A DNA stretch of 8,345 bases from Candidatus Melainabacteria bacterium (lineage in GTDB: Bacteria; Actinomycetota; Actinomycetes; Mycobacteriales; Pseudonocardiaceae): the NCBI GenBank assembly GCA_903970565.1, contig CAJCJE010000693.1, positions 1 through 8,345 on the forward strand. Reading direction: 5' to 3'. This document shows positions 1 to 5,048 of this stretch, piece by piece (positions within the stretch are counted from its first letter, which is position 1; every line of letters begins with the position of its first letter). The notes beneath the pieces were generated by a model, which saw only the letters and a program-made list of their open reading frames with translations, made no database searches and had not been told where the DNA came from. A program made the position numbers and the translations under genes.

Positions 1-2
1 TG

Positions 3-209
3 CTGGAGATCGACCCGACCCGGCTCGGGGTGCCGCTGCGCTGGGAGCCGGGTGAGGGCAACGCGGCCGGGCCGTGGTTCCCGCACGTCTACGGACCGAT
101 ACCGGTCTCGGCCGTGCTCGCCGCGCACGATTTCCCACCCGATTCCGACGGCGGTTTCGCGCTACCCGCACCCCTGGCCGGCTTCGGGGCATGTCGACCG
201 GCGTCCTGA
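3..209 (+). CDS. DUF952 family protein, C-terminal part
   Basis: The reading frame is open from the window edge to a TGA at 207-209, giving 68 residues of a protein whose start lies outside. The segments LEIDPTRLG, LRWEPGEG and FPHVYGPIPVSAV match the end of the small DUF952 family: a conserved acidic strand, an R/K-WEP turn and a closing FPHLYGPL-type motif. The biochemical role of this family is not established. The last 20 or so residues (after AAHDFPPD) look like a loosely conserved tail. The gene converges on the ferritin gene and is separated from it by a long hairpin. Family assignment is from remembered motif patterns, so moderately sure. Confidence 0.75.
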   Translation: MEIDPTRLGVPLRWEPGEGNAAGPWFPHVYGPIPVSAVLAAHDFPPDSDGGFALPAPLAGFGACRPAS

Positions 210-234
210 CCGGCGTCGAGAAACCGTTGTGAGC

Positions 235-281
235 ACACAGGTGCGAGGAGTGTCCACAACGGACACCCTTCGCACCTGTGT
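235..281. terminator. Long hairpin between convergent genes, likely bidirectional terminator
   Basis: Two 21-nt arms (235-255 and 261-281) are inverted repeats with only two non-Watson-Crick positions and a 5-nt loop (ACAAC). The stem begins ACACAGGTGCGA and ends TGTCC before the loop. It lies between the stop of the DUF952-type gene (209) and the stop of the ferritin gene (294), so it can fold in both transcripts. There is no T-run on either side, which is common for actinobacterial hairpin terminators. A protein-binding site is possible but less likely in this position. Confidence 0.75.
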
Positions 282-293
282 CGGATCGGTGAA

Positions 294-854
294 CTACAGG
301 GCGCCACCGGCCGCGCGCGGGGCGCCGACCTCCGGGCCGCCCGCGGTGAGCGCCTCGCGGGCCAGGAAGTTCTCCACGTCGAACAGGTTGCCCTTGGAGC
401 GCCTGACCACGTTGAGCAGCGTGGACATCTGCGCGATCTCCTCGACCTGCTCGCCGAGGAACCACAGCATGAACTGCTCGCCGGTGTAGTCGGACTCCGC
501 GCGCGCAGCCTTCACCAGCGCGTTGACCTCCTCGGCGACGTCCCGCTCCTGCTGGAGTGCCAGCGCCACCACCTCGGCGGGCTCGCTGAAGTCGTTGCGG
601 ACCGAGTCGACGCCGGGGATGGTCACCTCGACGCCGTTGTCGATCAGGAACCGCACGATCATCATGGCGTGGTTGCGCTCTTCCAGCGACTGGCGGTAGA
701 AGTGCCGCGCCAACTGGGGATAGTCACTCTTGTCGAACCACACGGCGACCGCGAGGTACTGCTGAGCCGCGGTCAGCTCGTTGCGTACCTGCTCCTGGAG
801 CAAGATGTGAAATTCGGAAACGTTTCCGGCGATTTTCTTGGCACTCACAGACAT
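294..854 (-). CDS. bfrB: Ferritin (BfrB-type, non-haem)
   Basis: A 186-residue four-helix-bundle ferritin, a cytosolic 24-mer that oxidises Fe(II) and stores it as a mineral core. Visible ferroxidase-centre residues are E26 (in RNELTAAQQYLA), E59 and H62 (in LEERNHAM), E103 (QQERD) and Q136 with E139 (LGEQVEE). Length and motif order match mycobacterial BfrB, including GVDSVRNDF and the flexible tail GAPRAAGGAL, which closely resembles the BfrB C-terminus as I remember it. No haem-ligand methionine of bacterioferritin type is expected in this family. The ATG start (852-854) has no close Shine-Dalgarno sequence. Instead a TATATT hexamer sits 7 nt upstream, suggesting a leaderless transcript. 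Two iron-box-like sites lie further upstream. Known biology: IdeR activates bfrB in Mycobacterium tuberculosis when iron is plentiful. Regulation here is inferred. Confidence 0.95.
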   Translation of the reverse strand: MSVSAKKIAGNVSEFHILLQEQVRNELTAAQQYLAVAVWFDKSDYPQLARHFYRQSLEERNHAMMIVRFLIDNGVEVTIPGVDSVRNDFSEPAEVVALALQQERDVAEEVNALVKAARAESDYTGEQFMLWFLGEQVEEIAQMSTLLNVVRRSKGNLFDVENFLAREALTAGGPEVGAPRAAGGAL

Positions 855-861
855 GACGTCG

Positions 862-891
862 AATATACCGTTTCCTCTGGTGAGAGGCCAA
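862..891 (-). promoter_or_regulatory. Ferritin promoter (-35 TTGGCC, -10 TATATT)
   Basis: On the minus strand TTGGCC (886-891) and TATATT (862-867) are separated by 18 nt. The -10 hexamer ends 7 nt before the A of the ATG at 854, so transcription would begin at or beside the start codon. The surrounding stretch is unusually A/T-rich for this window. The purine run AGAGGAAA lies about 17 nt from the ATG, too far to be a ribosome-binding site. Confidence 0.6.
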
Positions 892-917
892 AAAAATGAA
901 TCGTGTCGTTACTTTCA

Positions 918-938
918 GGTGATAAGGCAAGCCTTTCC
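918..938 (-). promoter_or_regulatory. IdeR/DtxR-like iron box, promoter-proximal copy
   Basis: The core AGGCAAGCCT (925-934) matches the centre of the IdeR consensus AGGTTAGSCTAACCT at about 10 of 15 positions by eye. It is centred about 75 nt upstream of the predicted ferritin start point, beyond the -35 element, the position expected of an activator. It is weaker than the box at 5909-5929 and is supported mainly by its twin 46 bp further upstream. Confidence 0.45.
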
Positions 939-965
939 ACAGGTCGCCAATGGGTAGCCAATAGG

Positions 966-986
966 TACTGAGGTAAGCCTTTCTTG
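966..986 (-). promoter_or_regulatory. IdeR/DtxR-like iron box, distal copy
   Basis: The core AGGTAAGCCT (971-980) matches about 11 of 15 positions of the IdeR core and is identical over its ten bases to the core of the strong box at 5913-5922. It lies exactly 46 bp from the proximal copy and about 121 nt upstream of the predicted ferritin start. Tandem iron boxes upstream of the promoter are the known arrangement for IdeR-activated bfrB. Confidence 0.5.
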
Positions 987-1076
987 TGTTCGAATAACAG
1001 GCCGTTGACATTGTGATTTCCGCGTCGAATGGGGCGTGGGAGCACCGGGGCGCGGTCGAGTCGGCGGAAGCTCCTA

Positions 1077-1106
1077 TTGAGAACAGCTCTCATTCGGAGC
1101 TGGTAT
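1077..1106 (+). promoter_or_regulatory. Possible promoter with Fur-family (Zur-like) 7-1-7 palindrome
   Basis: TGAGAAC-A-GCTCTCA (1078-1092) is a 7-1-7 inverted repeat with six of seven positions paired, the architecture bound by Fur-family repressors. The general shape TGA-N-AA...TT/CT-N-TCA recalls actinobacterial Zur boxes. It overlaps TTGAGA (1077-1082), a 5/6 match to the -35 consensus, followed 18 nt later by a weak -10, TGGTAT (1101-1106). That hexamer ends 6 nt before the GTG at 1113. Which metal or regulator is involved cannot be read from the sequence. Confidence 0.35.
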
Positions 1107-1112
1107 CGCCCG

Positions 1113-1214
1113 GTGCGCCACTCCGCCCCCACCTCCACCGACGTCGAGGAGGCCGAACCCGATCCGGCGGAGTGGGAGCCGCAGGCGCTCGGCTGGTGGC
1201 GGCCTCCGCCGTGA
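1113..1214 (+). CDS. Candidate 33-residue small protein (or 5' part of a frameshifted gene)
   Basis: From GTG 1113 to TGA 1212-1214, 30 of 33 codons end in G or C. Upstream in the same frame the third positions become random, so coding character begins near this GTG. The product is acidic in its middle (DVEEAEPDPAEWEP) and ends in a tryptophan/proline-rich segment, ALGWWRPPP. I do not recognise a family. A possible leaderless promoter with a Fur-like palindrome precedes it. The next frame continues with coding-like composition directly after the stop, with a GTGA overlap. This may be translational coupling to a second tiny ORF, or a single short gene broken by a frameshift. Confidence 0.4.
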   Translation: MRHSAPTSTDVEEAEPDPAEWEPQALGWWRPPP

Positions 1215-1258
1215 TGATCAGCGTCGCGTCCGATCTGCTCGGCCGGCTCGTCCGCTGA
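1211..1258 (+). CDS. Tiny overlapping ORF or frameshifted tail
   Basis: A GTG at 1211 overlaps the TGA of the preceding ORF and is followed by an in-frame ATG (1214). The frame runs 15 codons to TGA 1256-1258, encoding an amphipathic stretch ending SDLLGRLVR. Third positions are almost all G or C. It is too short to judge by itself. It could be the true C-terminal end of the preceding ORF after a one-base frameshift, giving a protein of about 50 residues. Confidence 0.25.
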   Translation: MMISVASDLLGRLVR

Positions 1259-1273
1259 GCACGCCCGAGCGGG

Positions 1274-1495
1274 TCACCAGTTCCGGCCGTGCTGGCACCA
1301 ACCGCCTCGGGTGACGCTGTAGCGGCGCCAGCCGGGTGGCGGCATCAGCTCCCCGTGCAGCGTTCCGTCCCGTGGCGACCAGTGCAGGTACTCCTCGGCC
1401 CACGGCCGGTTCACCAGCACCAGTCGTTCCTGCGACTCGGCCTGTTCGGCGACGACCTCGCGCACTCGCGCCCAGGCCTGCCTCAACATCGTCAT
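1274..1495 (-). CDS. Hypothetical small protein (73 residues)
   Basis: This encodes 73 residues with a predicted N-terminal amphipathic helix (LRQAWARVREVVAEQAESQERL) and a tryptophan/proline-rich C-terminal half. The latter includes the segments NRPWAEEYLHW, LHGELMPPPGWRR and VTRGGWC. I do not recognise a named domain, although the style matches short conserved proteins seen in actinobacteria. The gene is real by two signs: an almost perfect Shine-Dalgarno AAGGAGG (1502-1508, minus strand) sits 6 nt before the ATG, and GC-rich third positions are confined to this frame. It is divergent from the Lrp/AsnC regulator with 77 bp between start codons, so that regulator may control it. No transmembrane segment or signal peptide is visible. 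Confidence 0.7.
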   Translation of the reverse strand: MTMLRQAWARVREVVAEQAESQERLVLVNRPWAEEYLHWSPRDGTLHGELMPPPGWRRYSVTRGGWCQHGRNW

Positions 1496-1515
1496 CGTCT
1501 GCCTCCTTCGGCTAC

Positions 1516-1521
1516 CATTAT
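1516..1521 (-). promoter_or_regulatory. -10-like element for the 73-residue gene
   Basis: The minus strand reads GATAAT here, one base from TATAAT, about 21 nt upstream of the ATG, with the ribosome-binding site between them. A matching -35 is poor: TTCAGT lies 17 nt further upstream. Confidence 0.4.
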
Positions 1522-1527
1522 CGAAGG

Positions 1528-1556
1528 GTTCAAGCTCGAACTGAAGTCAATATTGA
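1528..1556. promoter_or_regulatory. Two palindromes in the divergent regulator/small-gene gap
   Basis: GTTCAAGCTCGAAC (1528-1541) is a 14-bp palindrome with one mismatched pair. TCAATATTGA (1547-1556) is a perfect 10-bp palindrome. Both lie between the 73-residue gene and the Lrp/AsnC gene. Lrp-family regulators commonly bind multiple short palindromes in their own divergent promoter, so these are candidate autoregulatory operators. Confidence 0.4.
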
Positions 1557-1572
1557 AGGCAGGGGTGTTATT

Positions 1573-2064
1573 TTGCCGACAAAATCAAGGCTGAACGGTG
1601 GCGTAGCTTACAAATCCACGAACGACGTCCTGGACGAGGTGAACGTCCGGGTGCTCGCCGAACTGGAGGCCGATCCGAGGATCACCATGTCCGCGCTGGC
1701 CCGCGGGGTCGGCATGTCCGCGCCCGCGGTGACCGAGCGGGTGCAGCGGCTGGAGCAGGCCGGCGTGATCACCGGCTACCGCCTGGAGGTCGACCCGGCC
1801 GCGCTCGGCTACCCGGTCACCGTGTTCGCCAGGATTCGCACCAGCACCGGACGGCTGGACCGGTTCACCGACTTCGCCGCGACCGTGCCCGAGGTGGTGG
1901 AGTGCTACCGGATCACCGGGGAGGACTGCTTCCTGCTGAAGATGCGGATTCCAGCCCTCGACCAGCTCGCCGCGCTGCTGGACCGCTTCCTGCTCTACGG
2001 CCAGACCACCACCTCGATCGTGGTGGGCACCCCCATCCCGACCCGCCCGCTGCCGCTGCCCTGA
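1573..2064 (+). CDS. Lrp/AsnC family transcriptional regulator
   Basis: A 163-residue DNA-binding regulator that normally responds to an amino acid. Residues 20-70 form the AsnC-type winged helix-turn-helix: LDEVNVRVLAELEADPR, then TMSALARGVGMSAPAVTERV (helix-turn-helix about 38-58), then LEQAGVITGY. Residues about 75-155 form the RAM ligand-binding domain, with the family's ECYRITGEDCFLLKM strand-turn-strand. The start is taken as TTG 1573 because AGGGG (1561-1565) lies 7 nt upstream and the length fits the family. The frame stays open much further upstream, but that part runs over the opposite-strand gene and is not expected to be translated. The first 19 residues are poorly conserved, so a GTG nearer the domain is possible. 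The ligand is unknown. arcA downstream is convergent, which makes amino-acid-linked control tempting but unproven. Confidence 0.9.
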   Translation: MPTKSRLNGGVAYKSTNDVLDEVNVRVLAELEADPRITMSALARGVGMSAPAVTERVQRLEQAGVITGYRLEVDPAALGYPVTVFARIRTSTGRLDRFTDFAATVPEVVECYRITGEDCFLLKMRIPALDQLAALLDRFLLYGQTTTSIVVGTPIPTRPLPLP

Positions 2065-2068
2065 CCGC

Positions 2069-2102
2069 CCCGGCTGGAGCCGGGTTCAGCCCGATCGGGC
2101 TG
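2069..2102 (+). terminator. Double hairpin after the Lrp gene
   Basis: CCCGGCT (2069-2075) and AGCCGGG (2078-2084) form a compact stem 5 nt after the stop codon. They are followed by a perfect 16-bp palindrome, CAGCCCGATCGGGCTG (2087-2102), able to form a 6-bp stem with a GATC loop. There is no T-run. GGTTCAG recurs at 2083, 2102 and 2125, an irregular short repeat of unclear meaning. Confidence 0.55.
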
Positions 2103-2160
2103 GTTCAGGTCGGACCAGGGTCGGGGTTCAGCTCGTCGGACCGGAGCCGCTTGCCATCAA

Positions 2161-2284
2161 CCGGTGCGCGTGTCGTCCCTTCCCGTTAGGGGGACCCCCG
2201 AAATCCAATTCTCGTCGTTGTTGATCGAGATCCGAGGCTGCCAGCGAGCGGCGCGGCGTGTCGTCCCTTCCCGTGGCGCACCGG
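2161..2284. repeat. Repeat element: 19-bp direct repeat within 9-bp inverted ends
   Basis: GCGTGTCGTCCCTTCCCGT occurs exactly twice, at 2168-2186 and 2256-2274. The pair is enclosed by CCGGTGCGC (2161-2169) and its reverse complement GCGCACCGG (2276-2284). Just inside the first copy is GGGGGACCCCC (2189-2199). The element lies in the non-coding gap between the convergent Lrp and arcA genes. No ORF inside it has coding character. It resembles a miniature or palindromic intergenic repeat, and I cannot test whether it recurs elsewhere in the genome. Confidence 0.55.
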
Positions 2285-2286
2285 AG

Positions 2287-2299
2287 CAGCCGACGGCTG
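2287..2299 (-). terminator. Short hairpin after arcA
   Basis: CAGCC and GGCTG form a 5-bp stem with a 3-nt loop, starting 2 nt after the arcA stop codon on the minus strand. It is small and lacks a T-run, so its termination strength is uncertain. Confidence 0.35.
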
Positions 2300-2301
2300 G
2301 G

Positions 2302-3531
2302 TCAGAACAGCTCGGCGCGGTCGATCGGGCAGGACATGCAGCGCGGGCCGCCCCGGCCGGAACCGAGTTCCGAACCGGAGATCCGCAGTACCTCGATGCC
2401 GGCCTGCTCCAGCCGGTCGTTGGTCTCCACGTTGCGTTCGTAGGCGACCACGACGCCGGGAGCGAGGGCGAGGGTGTTGTTGCCGTCGTCCCACTGCTCG
2501 CGTTCGGCGGTGACCGGGTCCAGTCCGGTGTCGATCACCCGCAGCTTCGAGATGCCCATCGCGTCGGCCGCCGCCTCCAGGAACGGCCGGGGCCCGTCCA
2601 CGTGCAGGCCGCCGGAACCGTCCGGCCGCATCGAGTACGCCGAGAGGGTGTCCCGGATGGCCGGGTACATCACCACCGCGTCGGAGTCGACCATCGTGCA
2701 CACCGTGTCCAGGTGCATGGTGGCCCGCTCCTGGGCGATCGGCAGCGCCAGCACGGTGTGCGCGAGACCGTCGGTGAAGGCCGAGCGGGCCAGCGACTCC
2801 GCGCCGGCCGGGGAGGTCCGCTCACCGACGCCGACCGCGAGCACGCCGGGTGACAGCACCAGCACGTCGCCGCCCTCCACCGGGGCGGAATGCGCCCCGT
2901 AGGCGCGGGCGGTGCGCGCGAAGCGGGGGTGGTAGGCGTAGATCAGGTCGGTGAGCGCGGACTCCCGGCGCCGGGCCGGCATCACCAGCGAGGCGATCGC
3001 CACCCGGTCCCCGATCCACACCGAGGAGTCCCTGGTGAACAACAGGTTCGGCAGCGGGTCGACGGCGAAGTCGTGCGGATGGTGCATCTGGCGCACCAGC
3101 GAGGACCCGTTGGAGCCGGGCAGTTCCTCGAAGGTCATCCCGGCGGTCAGCGCCGTAGCCAGCGTGGCGGGCGGCATCTGCTGTAGATGCTCGCGCAGCG
3201 CCTCGGCGAGATCGACCCCCAGCCGCCGCTCGTCCACCACCGCGTGCACGCCGGCGGCCCGCGCCCTCGGGTCGACCAGTGACTCGGCCAGCAGGTCGAT
3301 CAGCAGCAGCACCTCGACCCCGCGCCCGCGCAGCACCTCGGCGAAGGCGTCGTGCTCGGCCTGCGCGCGGTCCACCCAGGGGATGCCGTCGAACAGCAAC
3401 TGGTCGTTGTTGCGTGGGGTCAGCCGCTTGAGTTCCGGACCGGGCCGGTGCAGCAGCACGGTGCGCAGCGGTCCCACCTCGCTGTCCACCCGAGGAGTCC
3501 GATTGAGCTGCGGCGATGTCGACGCGGTCAC
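2302..3531 (-). CDS. arcA: Arginine deiminase
   Basis: A 409-residue cytosolic enzyme that hydrolyses L-arginine to citrulline and ammonia. All active-site motifs of the pentein-fold family are visible: LLFDGIPW (D48), NLLFTRDSS (D168), VEGGDVLVL (E219), [10 protein letters not shown] (H273, D275) and [10 protein letters not shown] with the nucleophile C398. Length matches the family. The start is GTG 3529-3531. A TAGCCT hexamer ends 7 nt before it and there is no Shine-Dalgarno, suggesting a leaderless mRNA. No arcB (ornithine carbamoyltransferase), arcC (carbamate kinase) or arcD antiporter is visible nearby, so this is a stand-alone arcA. It may serve arginine catabolism, ammonia release or pH control rather than a full fermentative pathway. 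The upstream CPBP gene is on the same strand, but a 149-bp gap with its own promoter signals argues against one operon. Confidence 0.96.
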   Translation of the reverse strand: MTASTSPQLNRTPRVDSEVGPLRTVLLHRPGPELKRLTPRNNDQLLFDGIPWVDRAQAEHDAFAEVLRGRGVEVLLLIDLLAESLVDPRARAAGVHAVVDERRLGVDLAEALREHLQQMPPATLATALTAGMTFEELPGSNGSSLVRQMHHPHDFAVDPLPNLLFTRDSSVWIGDRVAIASLVMPARRRESALTDLIYAYHPRFARTARAYGAHSAPVEGGDVLVLSPGVLAVGVGERTSPAGAESLARSAFTDGLAHTVLALPIAQERATMHLDTVCTMVDSDAVVMYPAIRDTLSAYSMRPDGSGGLHVDGPRPFLEAAADAMGISKLRVIDTGLDPVTAEREQWDDGNNTLALAPGVVVAYERNVETNDRLEQAGIEVLRISGSELGSGRGGPRCMSCPIDRAELF

Positions 3532-3538
3532 GCTTCAA

Positions 3539-3575
3539 AGGCTAGCGCTTCTGAACACGCTTGATGCGTATCAAG
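3539..3575 (-). promoter_or_regulatory. arcA promoter with overlapping palindrome
   Basis: On the minus strand TAGCCT (3539-3544) ends 7 nt before the GTG. The inverted repeat CTTGAT-GCGT-ATCAAG (3560-3575) has perfect 6-bp arms and covers the expected -35 region. No good -35 hexamer is visible at the usual spacing, so the palindrome may be where an activator or repressor binds. The regulator is not identifiable. Confidence 0.5.
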
Positions 3576-3634
3576 ACCGGATTTTGGTTCATATCGCGGG
3601 TCGAGTCGCGAAGAAATGCCATTCTGTTAAATGG

Positions 3635-3652
3635 GAACGACAAAAATCGTTC
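3635..3652 (-). other. Inverted repeat between the CPBP gene and arcA
   Basis: GAACGA (3635-3640) and TCGTTC (3647-3652) are perfect 6-bp arms around CAAAAA. On the minus strand this lies 28 nt after the CPBP stop codon in an AT-rich stretch. It is either a weak terminator for that gene or a second operator upstream of arcA. Confidence 0.35.
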
Positions 3653-3680
3653 GATCCTTGTGTGGACACTTCTCGTGTGC

Positions 3681-4502
3681 TCAGCGCAGGAACGCCAATT
3701 TGTTGACCAGCAACGCATAGCCGACGAAGGACACCACGTCCAGCAGCGTGTGCGCCAGGACCATCGGCCACAGCCGGTTGGTCTTCTGCCAGACCCGGCC
3801 GAACACCAGCCCCAGCACCACGTTCCCGACGAACCCGCCGAAGCCCTGGTAGAGGTGGTAGGACCCGCGCAGCACCGCCGAGATCACCAGCGCCGAGTTC
3901 TCGCCCCGACCCAACTGCCGCAGCCTGGTCAGCAGGTAGCCGACCACCAGCGCCTCCTCGGCCCAGGCGTTGGCCGCCGCCGAGATCACCAGTACTGGAA
4001 TGCGCCACCAGGTGTCGGAGAGGCTGGCCGGCACCACGGTCAGGTTGGCCCCGACGGTCCTGGCCAGCAGGTAGAGCCCGAGGCCGGGAATGCCGATCAG
4101 CGCGGCCAGGCCGACCCCGCGCGCCAGGTCGCTGCCGATCCTGGTCCGGTCCAGTCCGATCCCGGCCAGCCGCACCCCGCTGCGGTAGACCAGATAGGCA
4201 CCCAGCGATCCCCAGGCCAGCAGCTGCACGGCGTCGGCCAGTTGGGCGAACAGGTCCAGCACCCCGACCTTGGCCAGCGGGGTGTTCAGCAGTGCCTGCT
4301 GCTTGTTCAGCGCCACCGGACTGGCCAGTGAGTCCAGCAGCGAGATCAGGCTGCGCAGCCCGGACCAGCCCAGCGAGGCCGCGAACACGATGCACAGCTC
4401 GATCCCGGCGATCCGGCGCTGCCGGGGCTCCTTCACCGGCAGCGCGCCGACGATGTCGTTGCGCGGCGCGGGCCGCACCCAGGCCAGTACGAGGTTCGGC
4501 AC
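3681..4502 (-). CDS. CPBP (Abi/CAAX protease-like) family membrane protein
   Basis: A 273-residue polytopic membrane protein with hydrophobic segments around residues 32-60, 85-105, 128-148, 168-180, 203-215, 224-236 and 247-268. The CPBP signature is in the second half: AEEALVVGYL (E182, E183), LRGSYHLYQGFGGF (H216) and LAHTLLDVV (H251, D255). These acidic and histidine residues form the glutamate/histidine active site of the CAAX-protease-like fold. Motif 1 is normally EExxxR. Here the arginine position is a hydrophobic residue (EEALVV), a variation I recall from other actinobacterial members. The start is GTG 4500-4502, with TAGCGT 6 nt upstream and no Shine-Dalgarno. An in-frame stop lies just upstream. 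The substrate is unknown. It is divergent from the split-barrel gene, with 48 bp between them. Confidence 0.88.
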   Translation of the reverse strand: MPNLVLAWVRPAPRNDIVGALPVKEPRQRRIAGIELCIVFAASLGWSGLRSLISLLDSLASPVALNKQQALLNTPLAKVGVLDLFAQLADAVQLLAWGSLGAYLVYRSGVRLAGIGLDRTRIGSDLARGVGLAALIGIPGLGLYLLARTVGANLTVVPASLSDTWWRIPVLVISAAANAWAEEALVVGYLLTRLRQLGRGENSALVISAVLRGSYHLYQGFGGFVGNVVLGLVFGRVWQKTNRLWPMVLAHTLLDVVSFVGYALLVNKLAFLR

Positions 4503-4550
4503 GCCCGCACGCTACCGCGTGGATCTACGTACGAGGACTAACGTGATCTC
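4503..4550. promoter_or_regulatory. Compact divergent promoter with two leaderless-type -10 elements
   Basis: On the minus strand TAGCGT (4509-4514) lies 6 nt before the CPBP GTG. On the plus strand TAACGT (4539-4544) lies 6 nt before the GTG at 4551. Both have the TAnnnT form and near-identical geometry. The -35 regions would interleave in the 24 bp between them, and neither contains a good TTGACA match. Confidence 0.5.
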
Positions 4551-5018
4551 GTGCCCGGAAAAATCGCTACCGCCGACGTGGTCGACTCGACGAGCCTGGT
4601 GGAGTTCCTGCGCCCCCGTCACCGCGCCATCGTCCTCACCTCCCGTGCCGACGGCTCCCCGCAGGTCTCCCCGGTGACCTGCGGCGTGGACGCCGAGGGC
4701 CGGATCGTGATCGCCACCTACCCGCAGCGCGCCAAGGTGCGCAACGCGCGCCGCGACCCCCAGGTCTCGGTGTGCGTGATCTCCGACGAGTGGAACGGCC
4801 CGTACGTGCAGGTGGACGGCACCGCCGAGGTGCTGGACCTGCCGGATGCGCTGGAGCCGCTGGTGGAGTACTTCCGGGCGATCTCCGGCGAACACTCCGA
4901 CTGGGACGAGTACCGGGAAGCCATGCGGCGGCAGGGCAAGTGCCTGCTGCGGATCACCCCGACCCGCTGGGGTCCCATCGCCACCGGCGGCTTCCCGCCC
5001 GAACTCGCCGAGGGCTGA
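4551..5018 (+). CDS. Split-barrel flavin/F420-dependent oxidoreductase (PPOX class, Rv1155-like)
   Basis: A 155-residue protein of the pyridoxamine-phosphate-oxidase-like split beta-barrel fold, in the small actinobacterial group that binds the deazaflavin F420. Segments typical of the group are visible: FLRPRHRAIVLTSRADGSPQ then VSPVTCGVD (residues 19-47), IATYPQRAKVRNARRDPQVS (54-73, the cofactor-phosphate-binding strand and helix), YVQVDGTAEVLDLP (85-98) and CLLRITPTRWGP (131-142). The enzymes act as homodimers in the cytosol. The natural substrate is not predictable. The start is GTG 4551, with a -10-like hexamer 6 nt before it and no close Shine-Dalgarno. It converges on the DUF2470 gene and shares its terminator hairpin. 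Choosing F420 rather than FMN is inference from subfamily resemblance. Confidence 0.87.
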   Translation: MPGKIATADVVDSTSLVEFLRPRHRAIVLTSRADGSPQVSPVTCGVDAEGRIVIATYPQRAKVRNARRDPQVSVCVISDEWNGPYVQVDGTAEVLDLPDALEPLVEYFRAISGEHSDWDEYREAMRRQGKCLLRITPTRWGPIATGGFPPELAEG

Positions 5019-5019
5019 C

Positions 5020-5048
5020 CCGGCTTCAGCGCCCGCGCGCTCAGCCGG
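5020..5048. terminator. Shared bidirectional terminator hairpin
   Basis: The outer arms CCGGCT (5020-5025) and AGCCGG (5043-5048) enclose the inner arms AGCGC (5028-5032) and GCGCT (5037-5041), with a 4-nt loop and a small asymmetric internal loop. It fills the 22-bp gap between two convergent stop codons and overlaps the last codon and stop of the minus-strand gene, so both transcripts can form it. Confidence 0.7.

Larger units (their letters stand above)
855..1112. other. Ferritin upstream region without a confident gene
   Basis: This 258-bp stretch holds the ferritin promoter, the two iron-box-like sites and a Fur-like palindrome. Reading frames crossing it have poor third-position GC and no family motifs, so I see no protein gene. 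Its A/T content from about 855 to 1020 is clearly above the flanking DNA, which fits a regulatory region. Confidence 0.6.

Noticed and set aside
1336..1572. Upstream extension of the Lrp/AsnC frame
   Set aside because: The frame is open, but it overlaps the opposite-strand 73-residue gene and its ribosome-binding site. It would make the regulator far longer than the family, and a TTG with a purine-rich site gives the normal length.
2189..2199. GGGGGACCCCC as a terminator stem
   Set aside because: With a single-base centre it cannot form a normal hairpin loop. It is treated as part of the repeat element instead.
2951..3706. Plus-strand open frame opposite arcA
   Set aside because: The translation is serine/arginine-rich shadow sequence with no motifs. 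arcA on the other strand is complete with all catalytic residues.
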